Shown piece after piece: positions 1 through 7,086 of a stretch of DNA of 18,171 bases (the stretch's first letter is position 1; the number at the start of each line of letters is the position of its first letter). Source of the DNA: Thiomicrorhabdus sp034722175. Lineage in GTDB: Bacteria > Pseudomonadota > Gammaproteobacteria > Thiomicrospirales > Thiomicrospiraceae. Where the stretch lies: positions 1 to 18,171 of the forward strand of contig JAYENR010000075.1 of the NCBI GenBank assembly GCA_034722175.1, in the 5' to 3' direction. The notes under the pieces were generated by a model. The model did not search any database. It had not been told where the DNA came from and was given only the letters and a program-made list of their open reading frames with translations. Made by a program: the position numbers and the translations under genes.

Positions 1-1
1 T

Positions 2-283
2 GTAAAGAAATGTAAGCGGCTAACTGACTGTCTCGTGGCCGCTTTCATTTCTTTACAAAGTCAGGCCATTCCAAATCGTGAAACCTTAGAGGGCAATCTG
101 TCTAACGCCACCGAAGATTTTGAAGGTTCGGACATTCCACATCCGCCACATTGGGGTGGCTATAAAGTTGTGCCTTCAAGCTTTGAGTTCTGGCAAGGCC
201 GTCCTAGCCGTTTGCACGATCGTTTTAAGTTTAGCCAAAATCAACCTGAACAGGCCTGGTCAATTGATCGCTTGTCACCGTAA
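2..283 (+). CDS. pdxH: Pyridoxamine 5'-phosphate oxidase, C-terminal part (partial)
   Basis: This is the 3' end of a gene that begins before the window. PdxH is an FMN-dependent enzyme that oxidises pyridoxamine or pyridoxine 5'-phosphate to pyridoxal 5'-phosphate. The visible 93 codons carry the family's C-terminal signature: a PHPPHWGGY segment, then FEFWQGRPSRLHDRF, ending in IDRLSP, close to the conserved IDRLAP end of the family. The frame stays open to the left edge and aligns with the family through the segment before AAFISLQSQ, although the first dozen residues match weakly. A GTG at position 35 is internal and is not the gene start. The next gene, ung, begins 7 bases after the TAA, so the two are probably cotranscribed. 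The gene also contains a copy of the CAGGCCTG palindrome near its end. Confidence 0.93.
   Translation, partial: VKKCKRLTDCLVAAFISLQSQAIPNRETLEGNLSNATEDFEGSDIPHPPHWGGYKVVPSSFEFWQGRPSRLHDRFKFSQNQPEQAWSIDRLSP
247..262. repeat. Palindrome copy TGAACAGGCCTGGTCA inside pdxH
   Basis: Both half-sites fit TGANCAGG. It is read as part of Glu-Gln-Ala-Trp-Ser near the PdxH C-terminus. Confidence 0.65.
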
Positions 284-290
284 AGCATAA

Positions 291-1022
291 ATGCCGTTTC
301 CTAAACTTTCATCAAGCTGGCAGAGTGTGATTGGCCAAGAATTTGACCAGCCTTATATGCAAGAGCTGATGCAGTTCTTGCAGTCAGAACAAGATGCCGG
401 TAAACAGATTCTACCCCCCAAAGATCATTGGTTTAATGCCTTAAACAGTACCCCCTTTGAAGGCGTTAAGGTCGTGGTTCTTGGCCAAGATCCGTATCCA
501 ACACCAGGACATGCACATGGTCTGTGCTTTTCTGTTCAGCCTGACGTAACCCCTCTGCCAAAATCTTTACTGAACATTAATAAAGAACTCTTAACCGACC
601 TGAATATTAATAATAGTCAAAATGGTTTTTTACAGCCATGGGCTGAACAGGGTGTGTTATTGATTAACGCGGTACTTACCGTTGAAGCCGGTAAAACCAA
701 CTCCCATCAAAACAAAGGTTGGGAACAATTTACCGATGCCATTATCCAAGCGGTTAATAACCAAAAACAACATTGCGTGTTTATCTTGTGGGGCAGCTAC
801 GCCCAAAAGAAAGGTCGCTTTATTGATCGTACTAAACATTTAGTTTTAGAATCGGTCCACCCTTCTCCGCTTTCTGCTTATCGTGGATTCTTTGGTAGCC
901 AGCCTTTCTCAAAAACCAATACCTATCTTAAAGAGCATGGTTTACAAGAAATTAATTGGCAACTACCTTCATCAGCGGCTCACACTCAAACACCAAAAGC
1001 TCAACAGAGAAGCCTGTTTTAA
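291..1022 (+). CDS. ung: Uracil-DNA glycosylase (family 1)
   Basis: Ung removes uracil from DNA and starts base-excision repair. The 243-residue protein has the catalytic water-activating motif GQDPY at 65-69 (Asp67), the stacking Phe80 in LCFSV, the uracil-contacting Asn126 in LLINAVLTV, and the second active-site motif HPSPLS at 190-195 (His190). The residue after GQDPY is Pro instead of the usual His, a substitution I take to be tolerated. The protein is about 14 residues longer than E. coli Ung. The extra C-terminal tail ends in QRSLF, which fits the bacterial sliding-clamp-binding pentamer (QxxLF type) and suggests recruitment to the replication clamp. The start is the ATG 7 bases after pdxH, and no upstream alternative fits. 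A hairpin with a palindrome copy overlaps the stop codon. Confidence 0.97.
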   Translation: MPFPKLSSSWQSVIGQEFDQPYMQELMQFLQSEQDAGKQILPPKDHWFNALNSTPFEGVKVVVLGQDPYPTPGHAHGLCFSVQPDVTPLPKSLLNINKELLTDLNINNSQNGFLQPWAEQGVLLINAVLTVEAGKTNSHQNKGWEQFTDAIIQAVNNQKQHCVFILWGSYAQKKGRFIDRTKHLVLESVHPSPLSAYRGFFGSQPFSKTNTYLKEHGLQEINWQLPSSAAHTQTPKAQQRSLF

Positions 1023-1038
1023 AACTCAGCAGGCCTCT
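1008..1038. repeat. Hairpin at the ung stop codon containing an AGGCCT copy
   Basis: GCCTG at 1012-1016 pairs with CAGGC at 1030-1034. After one A/C mismatch, AGA at 1008-1010 pairs with TCT at 1036-1038. The 13-base loop contains the ung stop codon. The right arm is an AGGCCT copy (1031-1036). No U-tract follows on the + strand, so this is not a clear intrinsic terminator. It could be an RNA 3'-end stabiliser or simply a copy of the repeat. Confidence 0.4.
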
Positions 1039-1194
1039 TCCCTAAAAAATAGTCTCAATTTTAACCCTCGTATTTTTCTAAACACAACCAACCTAATCCT
1101 CACCAAAAACAAAAGAATAAGTAATTAATCTTATTAATACTGGATCATTAACCTAGTTTATAAATACATGTAATTTTTCAGCTCTTTATTCGGC

Positions 1195-3018
1195 ATGAAC
1201 CATGCTAATGTCTTTCCTATACATCTGAAAAAAAGGAAATCCAAGGTGGAGAAAGCAAACTTCTGGAGTCGAACTAAAATATCGACACTCAGTGCACTGT
1301 TGTTAGGCATGATGATTATGGCAGGCGTGTTTTTTACCGCAGCATTTTTATTTATCCAATCTAACACCGACACCATCCACCAACACTGGACAGACTATCA
1401 GCAAGCCTCCACCTCTGAACAGTCCGAACAATTAGCCGTGCTCGTAGAAGAGCAAATTAACTCGGTTAGCCAAGTCACCACCTACTTTATTATTGCCGTC
1501 CTTTTAGCGGTGACCGCCTTTGTCATTTTAATGTACGCGACCTTGATCGTTAAAATCGCCCGCCCCCTGAGCCGTATGCAACAGGGCATTACCGATATTA
1601 CCAGTAGCAATGATTTCTCGACTCGTCTACCGATTAAGTTTGAAGATGAAGTAGGTCAGGTGTTACACAGCTTTAATCACTTAACTGAAAACTTAAAAAC
1701 CGTTTTTGATGTGACCAATAGCAAACTGGACAAAGTGGCCATGGGACAATTTGATCAAACCATTGATGTCAATGTCAGTGGTGATTTATTACATTTTAAA
1801 GACAACGTGAACGCGTCTATTAAAAGTGTTGCACATACCATGTCATCTTTAGAAATGGTTGCAGAAGCCATTGCCCAAGGTGACTTTTCGGTACGTATGG
1901 ATGAGACCATCAAAGGGGATCTCAAACAAAAGATCGATCATGCCATGTTATCAATGGATGAGATTGTCGAAAATATCAATCACGTCATGGGTGAAGTCTC
2001 TAACTGCCAGTTGAATCAACGTATTCACGTCGATGCCAATGGCCGTTTAAACGACCTTAAAACCTATGTAAACAATGCACTCGATACCTTAGAAAATGGC
2101 TTAAACGCCATTAACTCATCGATTGAACACCTTTCTGAACGGAACTTGACCTTCCAAATTAAAGAGTCCTTTTCTGGCGAGATGGAGATGGTCAAACAAC
2201 AGCTAAACCACACCACCCAGCAGCTAAACAGTACACTTGATATGGTCAGCCTAACCTCACAGTCGGTTCATAATGATGTTGCATTAATTTCTGAAAGCAA
2301 TCAAGACCTAGCAAAACGTTCGCAACAACAAGCGGGTTCAATTGAACAGACGGCTGCGGCAATGGAAGAGATGACCTCTGCCGTTAGTCAATCGGCAGAA
2401 AATGCCATGCGTGCCAGCCAGTTGACCAACGATACTCGCAAACTTGCAGATAAAGGTGTGGTGGTAATGAACGCCTCTGTTGAATCGATGCAACAGATTC
2501 AACAATCCAGTGTTCGCATCAGTGACATAGTGGCGTTAATTGATAGCATCGCCTTCCAAACCAACCTGCTTGCTTTAAATGCCGCGGTTGAAGCGGCGCG
2601 TGCTGGCGAACAAGGCCGGGGGTTTGCGGTCGTAGCCGGAGAAGTCCGCTCTTTAGCCCAGAAGTCATCTGATGCCGCTCAAGATATCCGTAACTTGATT
2701 GATGAAGTCGTTAACCAAGTCAACCACGGTGCCGATCAACTGAATCAAACTAATGAAACCTTTTCAGAAATTACCAACGGCATTCAAACCGTAAACAACA
2801 TTGTTGAAGAGATGACCTCAACCTCTAAAGAGCAAGCTCTAGGAATTCAACAAGTCAATGAATCGATTAGCAAGTTAGATCAAGGGATTCAGCAAAATAA
2901 TCTCATGGTTGAAGAGAACTCTAAACACTCTAATCAACTGCTCACCCAAGCCAACCAATTAATGGAAGAGGTACAGTTATTTAAAACCGACAGAACCTTA
3001 GCTTTACCAACCAAGTAA
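1195..3018 (+). CDS. Methyl-accepting chemotaxis protein with tandem HAMP-like modules
   Basis: This is a membrane chemoreceptor that would control CheA kinase. Visible regions of the 607 residues are TM1 (about 34-54), a short periplasmic stretch of some 40 residues, TM2 (about 95-118), and a canonical HAMP (about 119-172, with the Pro in ARPLSRM). Four further HAMP-like units follow, centred near 185-210, 228-255, 270-297 and 316-340. The coiled-coil signalling domain spans about 360-590, with an almost invariant tip from AFQTNLLALNAAVEAA through GEQGRGFAVVAGEVRSLA at 453-487. There is no C-terminal CheR/CheB-tethering pentapeptide. The periplasmic part is too small for a classic ligand-binding fold, so signals may be sensed in the membrane or through the HAMP stack. 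The ATG at 1195 lacks a clear ribosome-binding site. A GTG at 1246 has AAGGA 8 bases upstream and may be the real start (590 residues). The ligand cannot be inferred. Confidence 0.93.
   Translation: MNHANVFPIHLKKRKSKVEKANFWSRTKISTLSALLLGMMIMAGVFFTAAFLFIQSNTDTIHQHWTDYQQASTSEQSEQLAVLVEEQINSVSQVTTYFIIAVLLAVTAFVILMYATLIVKIARPLSRMQQGITDITSSNDFSTRLPIKFEDEVGQVLHSFNHLTENLKTVFDVTNSKLDKVAMGQFDQTIDVNVSGDLLHFKDNVNASIKSVAHTMSSLEMVAEAIAQGDFSVRMDETIKGDLKQKIDHAMLSMDEIVENINHVMGEVSNCQLNQRIHVDANGRLNDLKTYVNNALDTLENGLNAINSSIEHLSERNLTFQIKESFSGEMEMVKQQLNHTTQQLNSTLDMVSLTSQSVHNDVALISESNQDLAKRSQQQAGSIEQTAAAMEEMTSAVSQSAENAMRASQLTNDTRKLADKGVVVMNASVESMQQIQQSSVRISDIVALIDSIAFQTNLLALNAAVEAARAGEQGRGFAVVAGEVRSLAQKSSDAAQDIRNLIDEVVNQVNHGADQLNQTNETFSEITNGIQTVNNIVEEMTSTSKEQALGIQQVNESISKLDQGIQQNNLMVEENSKHSNQLLTQANQLMEEVQLFKTDRTLALPTK
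1233..1248 (+). promoter_or_regulatory. Ribosome-binding site and GTG, possible true start of the chemoreceptor
   Basis: AAGGA at 1233-1237 lies 8 bases before an in-frame GTG at 1246. The ATG at 1195 has no purine-rich site in front of it. Starting at 1246 removes 17 mostly basic residues and leaves both membrane segments intact. Confidence 0.4.
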
Positions 3019-3039
3019 ATAGGCTCTTTCAAAAGCAAA

Positions 3040-3072
3040 CAGGCCTAGTGACTTCAGAAGTAACCAGGCCTT
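3040..3072. terminator. Bidirectional hairpin terminator built from two AGGCCT copies
   Basis: AGGCCT at 3041-3046 and AGGCCT at 3066-3071 form the base of a stem. GT/AC and ACTT/AAGT pairs continue it inward, with two single mismatches and a CAG loop. It follows the chemoreceptor stop by about 22 bases. On the other strand the hairpin is followed by GTTTGCTTTT, so it can also end transcripts of the convergent GGDEF-EAL operon. Confidence 0.65.
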
Positions 3073-3209
3073 TATCCCCCCCTTGCAGGGAGTGTTCAAT
3101 TTTAAATCTTAAAATTCTAACGCTGTTCTTAATAGCACTCCTAAGAAGTTAAACTCAACGAATTAAATAATCAACACGTTACACAAAGCAATATACAAGT
3201 CATGACTAA

Positions 3210-5204
3210 TTAGGCCTTATGATTCTCTTTAACCAACTCTAAAAACTGGTCCGCTGGTAATGGCGGACTGCAATAATAACCCTGATAAACTTCACAGCCA
3301 ATCTCTTTCAGGTAGCTCACTTGCTCTTGCTGTTCCACCCCTTCAGCGACCACATTAATATTTAAGTTGTGAGCCATATTAACCATAGTCTCAATGAACA
3401 CGCTGCCTGAACGGTGTTGGTAGTCATCGATAAATGATTTATCGATCTTTAAGGAATTAATTGGAAACGCTTTTAAATAGGCTAAAGAGGAATAGCCAGT
3501 ACCAAAATCATCCAACGAGATTGTCACCCCCAAACCTTTAACCTTTTTAAGTGTGCTCAAGCTCTGTTCAGTATCTCCCATTAATACCGATTCAGTCACT
3601 TCAATATCTAACTTCTCTAGCTTAACCTGATACTGATTAAACAACGCTTGTAATCGACTAAAGAAAGCATGCTCTTTAAACTGAACGGCCGATACATTTA
3701 CTGAAATATGAAGGTCTAACTCAAAATCATCCTGCCAGCTCTTTTGCTGCTTAATCGCTTGCTCTAAAATCCAGTCACCTAAAGGTACAATCAAACCGCT
3801 CTGCTCTGCAATAGGGATAAAGTCCACAGGAGAAACAAAACCTCTTAACGGGTTATGCCAGCGAATTAAACTTTCAGCACCAATGATCTTACCCGTTTCT
3901 AATGAAACTTTAGGCTGATAATACAATTCAAACTCTTGTTTCTCGATCGCTTTCTGTAATTCATTTTCAACTGAAATTTGTTCAATAACTTTGTTATGTA
4001 AATTTTCAGTAAAGAAGTACACCTGATTTTTTCCAAGTTTTTTCGCTTCATACATGGCAATATCAGCGTGTTTCATCAACTCCTGATTACTTATTCCATC
4101 TTTTGGATAACAAGCCACCCCAATACTGGCAGACACATTAATAGGGTTCGATTCCACCGAATCAATCTCAGATATTTTGGCTAAAATTCGCCCAATAATA
4201 TGCTGAACTTCAAGAGGGTTTTGATATTGATTAATAATAATGACAAACTCATCACCGCCAATTCTAGCGATAATGTCATAATCTCGCAGCAGCTCTTTCA
4301 TCAGTTTTGAAACTTTTAGAATCAACTTATCGCCAATATCATGTCCCAAAGTATCATTAATGTTTTTAAAGTTATCTAGATCTAAAAACAGAAATGCAAA
4401 GACCGATTTTTTACGTTCCGACTCACTAATTAACCAGCCTAAACGCTCTTCTAATTGGTTGCGGTTTGGTAAATCACTTAAAGAGTCCGTAGTCGCAGAT
4501 TTATAAAGGGCGCGACTCTCCTCCTCTAAACGTTTAAAGGTTTGCTCCATCGAACTGCGAATCGTTTCCAGCTCTTTAAGATAGAGTTTATTAGGTACTT
4601 GATGCTGATAATAGGCAAACTGCCTTAACTTCTCTAAAGGTAAAATCAAACGAACACGTAACACCCAATATAGAAGTAAAGCGATGATCAAAGTAGGTAG
4701 AACTGAAAACACAACATAACGATCAGAGATCTCGGAAAAATACTCCTCTAATGCAAAGTGATTCGGGTAAAGATAAACCGTTAAGGTCACCGCCCGATTC
4801 TGTTCGTACACCTGAACTGAATGTTCATGAACCAAAAACTTAAGAAGCTTTTTAGAATCAATATCAGCATGTTTTGAATGAGAATGCTCATGCTGTGGAG
4901 TCTTCTGAATACTTGGATTGGTTGTTAATAAAACATCATTATGATGAGCAACGATCATTGCATTAATCAGGTGATTTTGTACGACCTTGCGGTTAAACAG
5001 AGATTTAAAGTTACCAATTGCTTCTACATCATCCAATTCGGTTGCCAGCAGATAGCCCATCTCGTTTAAAGTACGATGAAACTCATCTGCAATAATGTCT
5101 GCCTTAGTTTGTTGTTCATCTAAATAATAGGCAAAAAACGAACTGTATAACCCGACCACAACAAAGACAAACAGCAGACTAAAGAATCGCTGGATCGTTA
5201 ACAT
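3210..5204 (-). CDS. Membrane GGDEF-EAL cyclic-di-GMP protein with a histidine-rich periplasmic loop
   Basis: This 664-residue protein should make or degrade cyclic-di-GMP under control of a periplasmic input. Its regions are TM1 (about 8-26), a periplasmic domain (27-164), TM2 (about 165-185), a short linker, a GGDEF domain (about 238-400) and an EAL domain (about 412-660). The GGDEF motif is intact at 316-320, with an inhibitory RxxD site (RDYD, 307-310) five residues before it. The EAL motif reads ESL (444-446). NVS (503-505), EVTES (535-539), DDFGTGYSS (565-573), Lys586 and the AEGVE segment (620-624) are all present, so phosphodiesterase activity is plausible. The periplasmic domain has clustered histidines (87-88, 105, 107, 109, 112, 126, 128). 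The ATG abuts the stop of the upstream binding-protein gene. The AAGGA upstream lies inside that gene's last codons, indicating translational coupling. The arrangement resembles the NspS-MbaA pair of Vibrio. Confidence 0.95.
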   Translation of the reverse strand: MLTIQRFFSLLFVFVVVGLYSSFFAYYLDEQQTKADIIADEFHRTLNEMGYLLATELDDVEAIGNFKSLFNRKVVQNHLINAMIVAHHNDVLLTTNPSIQKTPQHEHSHSKHADIDSKKLLKFLVHEHSVQVYEQNRAVTLTVYLYPNHFALEEYFSEISDRYVVFSVLPTLIIALLLYWVLRVRLILPLEKLRQFAYYQHQVPNKLYLKELETIRSSMEQTFKRLEEESRALYKSATTDSLSDLPNRNQLEERLGWLISESERKKSVFAFLFLDLDNFKNINDTLGHDIGDKLILKVSKLMKELLRDYDIIARIGGDEFVIIINQYQNPLEVQHIIGRILAKISEIDSVESNPINVSASIGVACYPKDGISNQELMKHADIAMYEAKKLGKNQVYFFTENLHNKVIEQISVENELQKAIEKQEFELYYQPKVSLETGKIIGAESLIRWHNPLRGFVSPVDFIPIAEQSGLIVPLGDWILEQAIKQQKSWQDDFELDLHISVNVSAVQFKEHAFFSRLQALFNQYQVKLEKLDIEVTESVLMGDTEQSLSTLKKVKGLGVTISLDDFGTGYSSLAYLKAFPINSLKIDKSFIDDYQHRSGSVFIETMVNMAHNLNINVVAEGVEQQEQVSYLKEIGCEVYQGYYCSPPLPADQFLELVKENHKA

Positions 5205-6089
5205 TTAAAGAAGGTCCTTAATTGGAAAATTGACCTGATTGATTTTTTCAATAAGTGGTCTGGGGATGGTTTCAGTCAACCACTCAATATCACCTAAACT
5301 GGCCTGAAACTCCTGATAACTCATATTTTCAAGGTACGGTTTAACCAAATCATAATAGCTTTCTGGGTCTTGCTGTAAGTCCAATAAGGCCTGGTTGATG
5401 ACTTTTTTAAGCTCTAAAAAAGTCTGTAAATTATGTTTTAATTTTTTTTCTGTCACATACAACGCATCCAGAACAACAATATCCGTTACCTCTTTAGTTG
5501 AAGCCAACGTATTGAAGCCTAATTCTGATAATTCAAAGTTATATGGCACATAGGTGGTAATCAAAGCAGGAGCTTGCTGATCTTTCTGCTTAATTTGAGT
5601 CACAATTTTAAGCTGATCTTTATTGATATAGTTAAAGGTTTTACCTTCAAGCTGATGCGCTTCAATAAAGTCATGAAACACCATTGAATTGATAGAGTTT
5701 ACTTCCAAATAAACATCAATGGTATCGACCGTTTCTTGTAACTGTGAGATGCTTCGATTGCCCATCACCATATCTCCACCATTTGAACGATCAAACATCA
5801 ATACTGGAACCAACCTCTGATTCTGATCGTTAAGTTTTTGATATTCATACTGAGTACCAGCTAATCCATCAAACCGCCCCGTTCGATAAGTCATCATGCT
5901 TTCACCTAAAGAGACCACAGTAGAAACTTCAATATTAAGCGGCTCTAACCAACCTTTCTCTTTAGCATAAAATAGAGGTGAATAACCAATCCAGGAGTTA
6001 GCAACCAGTTTAATTGGGGCTTCCTTCTGAGCACTGCAACCAGACAAAAGAAAAACAGTCAAAAGTAAAATCGAGAATAATTTTTGCAT
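5205..6089 (-). CDS. Periplasmic substrate-binding lipoprotein, NMT1/SsuA-like, probable sensor subunit
   Basis: This 294-residue protein begins with a lipoprotein signal peptide: Lys3, a hydrophobic stretch, and a lipobox LSGC with Cys18. The mature part starts like NitT/TauT/NMT1-type binding proteins (an NSWIGYSPLFYAKEKGWLE segment, then a GRFDG region and a two-lobed fold pattern). That group binds thiamine precursors, nitrate, sulfonates or similar small molecules, and the actual ligand cannot be read from the sequence. No permease or ATPase gene is adjacent. The only partner is the GGDEF-EAL gene, whose ATG follows this gene's TAA with no gap. I infer that the protein reports ligand binding to the periplasmic domain of that enzyme rather than feeding a transporter. 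The upstream 292 bp should contain the operon promoter, but no strong consensus boxes are evident. Confidence 0.85.
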   Translation of the reverse strand: MQKLFSILLLTVFLLSGCSAQKEAPIKLVANSWIGYSPLFYAKEKGWLEPLNIEVSTVVSLGESMMTYRTGRFDGLAGTQYEYQKLNDQNQRLVPVLMFDRSNGGDMVMGNRSISQLQETVDTIDVYLEVNSINSMVFHDFIEAHQLEGKTFNYINKDQLKIVTQIKQKDQQAPALITTYVPYNFELSELGFNTLASTKEVTDIVVLDALYVTEKKLKHNLQTFLELKKVINQALLDLQQDPESYYDLVKPYLENMSYQEFQASLGDIEWLTETIPRPLIEKINQVNFPIKDLL

Positions 6090-6272
6090 AAATTACTTTT
6101 CTAACTCTAATAAATATTAATTGAACAATCATCATACTGTATTACCAATGAAGCCATACAGATAGAAAAATTTTTACCTAGGCTAATAAAATCTATGCCT
6201 AAAATTCAAGCTACTTCGTAAACACAAGGAGTTACGTATTTATCAATTTACGTGAGTTAAGATAATTTAATC

Positions 6273-6288
6273 TGAACAGGCCTAGTTA
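6273..6288. repeat. Palindrome copy TGAACAGGCCTAGTTA
   Basis: The left half-site TGAACAGG is perfect and the right half is degenerate. The flanks (6261-6299) continue an imperfect inverted repeat around the AGGCCT centre, mostly A/T pairs with single bulges, giving an extended hairpin potential. Confidence 0.6.
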
Positions 6289-6333
6289 GTTTAAAAATCC
6301 ATTGTGTCTTAGTTTATCTATGAAGTAAAAAGC

Positions 6334-6359
6334 AAAAAACCGTCAGCTCTGTTCGGTTT
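6334..6359 (-). terminator. Intrinsic terminator downstream of plsC
   Basis: Read on the - strand, AAACCG (6359-6354) pairs with CGGTTT (6342-6337), with inner CAG/CTG pairing, followed by TTTTTTG. It lies about 22 bases after the plsC stop. Confidence 0.6.
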
Positions 6360-6381
6360 AGGAAATGATGAACCAATTTTT

Positions 6382-7086
6382 TTATAAAACTTGTTTAAAC
6401 CACTCTTCAGTTTTTTGATTAATCTCTGCGGTTTTCATCTCTGAAACATCAAGCGTTTTACTGATATAGACATCAATCGTTCCGGGCTTTTTGATAAAGC
6501 TGTTTTTTGGCCAACAACTTCCCGCATTATGTGCCACTAAATACACTGGCACTTTGGCTTTAGAAGCCAGCATCGCCCCACCAATATTGATCTTTCCAAG
6601 CTCACCGGCTGGCATACGTGTCCCTTCCGGAAACACCACCACCCAGTCATCACCATGCAAACGCTCAACACCTTCCTTAACCAATTGATTTAAGGCCTGT
6701 CGGCCCGCTGAACGGTTAATGGCGATCGGGTTAAGCAGTGACATACCCCAACCAAAAAAAGGAATCTTTAATAACTCTCTTTTTAAGACATACGCATGAC
6801 GTGGAAAGATCTGCTGAAATGCCAAGGTTTCCCATGCCGATTCATGACGAGATAAAATCAAGCCCGTTTGAGTAGCATCAATATTCTCAGCACCATGAAC
6901 TCTATATTTAACTCCGCAAGTAATGCGTAACCAAACTAAACAAAAACGTGCCCAATAGTGCATAAAGGCGTAGCGAGTTTTAAATGAAAATGGACGAGTG
7001 AGCTGCCCCAATACTGAAAACAACACTAAGGTGACGCCTTGCCCAAGAGCAAATAACACCGAACGTAAAAACCAGATTATTTTCAT
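6382..7086 (-). CDS. plsC: 1-acyl-sn-glycerol-3-phosphate acyltransferase family protein
   Basis: PlsC-type enzymes transfer an acyl chain to lysophosphatidic acid at the inner membrane during phospholipid synthesis. The 234-residue protein has a hydrophobic N-terminus (about 5-30). The catalytic block SRHESAWETLAF has His81 and ends its H-x4 motif in Glu86 rather than the common Asp. The glycerol-phosphate-binding motif FPEGTR is at 152-157, preceded by the INRSAGR block at 123-129. H-x4-E variants occur in proteobacterial members of the family, so the change alone does not imply loss of activity, but the precise acyl acceptor is less certain. The ATG overlaps the gmhB stop as ATGA, a sign of translational coupling, and the pair follows glyS as in many gammaproteobacteria. 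Confidence 0.9.
   Translation of the reverse strand: MKIIWFLRSVLFALGQGVTLVLFSVLGQLTRPFSFKTRYAFMHYWARFCLVWLRITCGVKYRVHGAENIDATQTGLILSRHESAWETLAFQQIFPRHAYVLKRELLKIPFFGWGMSLLNPIAINRSAGRQALNQLVKEGVERLHGDDWVVVFPEGTRMPAGELGKINIGGAMLASKAKVPVYLVAHNAGSCWPKNSFIKKPGTIDVYISKTLDVSEMKTAEINQKTEEWFKQVL

Larger units (their letters stand above)
6090..6381. other. Intergenic region upstream of the binding-protein operon
   Basis: This 292-bp AT-rich stretch lies between plsC and the binding-protein gene, both on the - strand. It holds the plsC terminator (6334-6359), one palindrome copy (6273-6288) and a TTACGT pair around 6232-6252. It should contain the promoter of the binding-protein/GGDEF-EAL operon. I could not find a convincing -35/-10 pair or a cyclic-di-GMP riboswitch, and I see no small gene. 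Confidence 0.5.

Noticed and set aside
1..60. Possible frameshift in pdxH near the left edge
   Set aside because: The first dozen residues match the family poorly, but the frame is open to the edge and a gap-free alignment with the E. coli enzyme remains reasonable, so it is treated as a simple partial gene.
883..1128. Open frame overlapping the end of ung
   Set aside because: Most of it is an alternative frame of ung and the rest is low-complexity intergenic sequence. It does not resemble a protein.
6090..6381. Cyclic-di-GMP or TPP riboswitch ahead of the binding-protein/GGDEF-EAL operon
   Set aside because: The conserved cores of these riboswitches are not visible on the - strand. The region is AT-rich with no clear aptamer fold.
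6382..7086. PlsC H-x4-E as evidence of an inactive acyltransferase
   Set aside because: H-x4-E variants occur in proteobacterial members of this family and the FPEGTR motif is intact, so inactivity is not supported.
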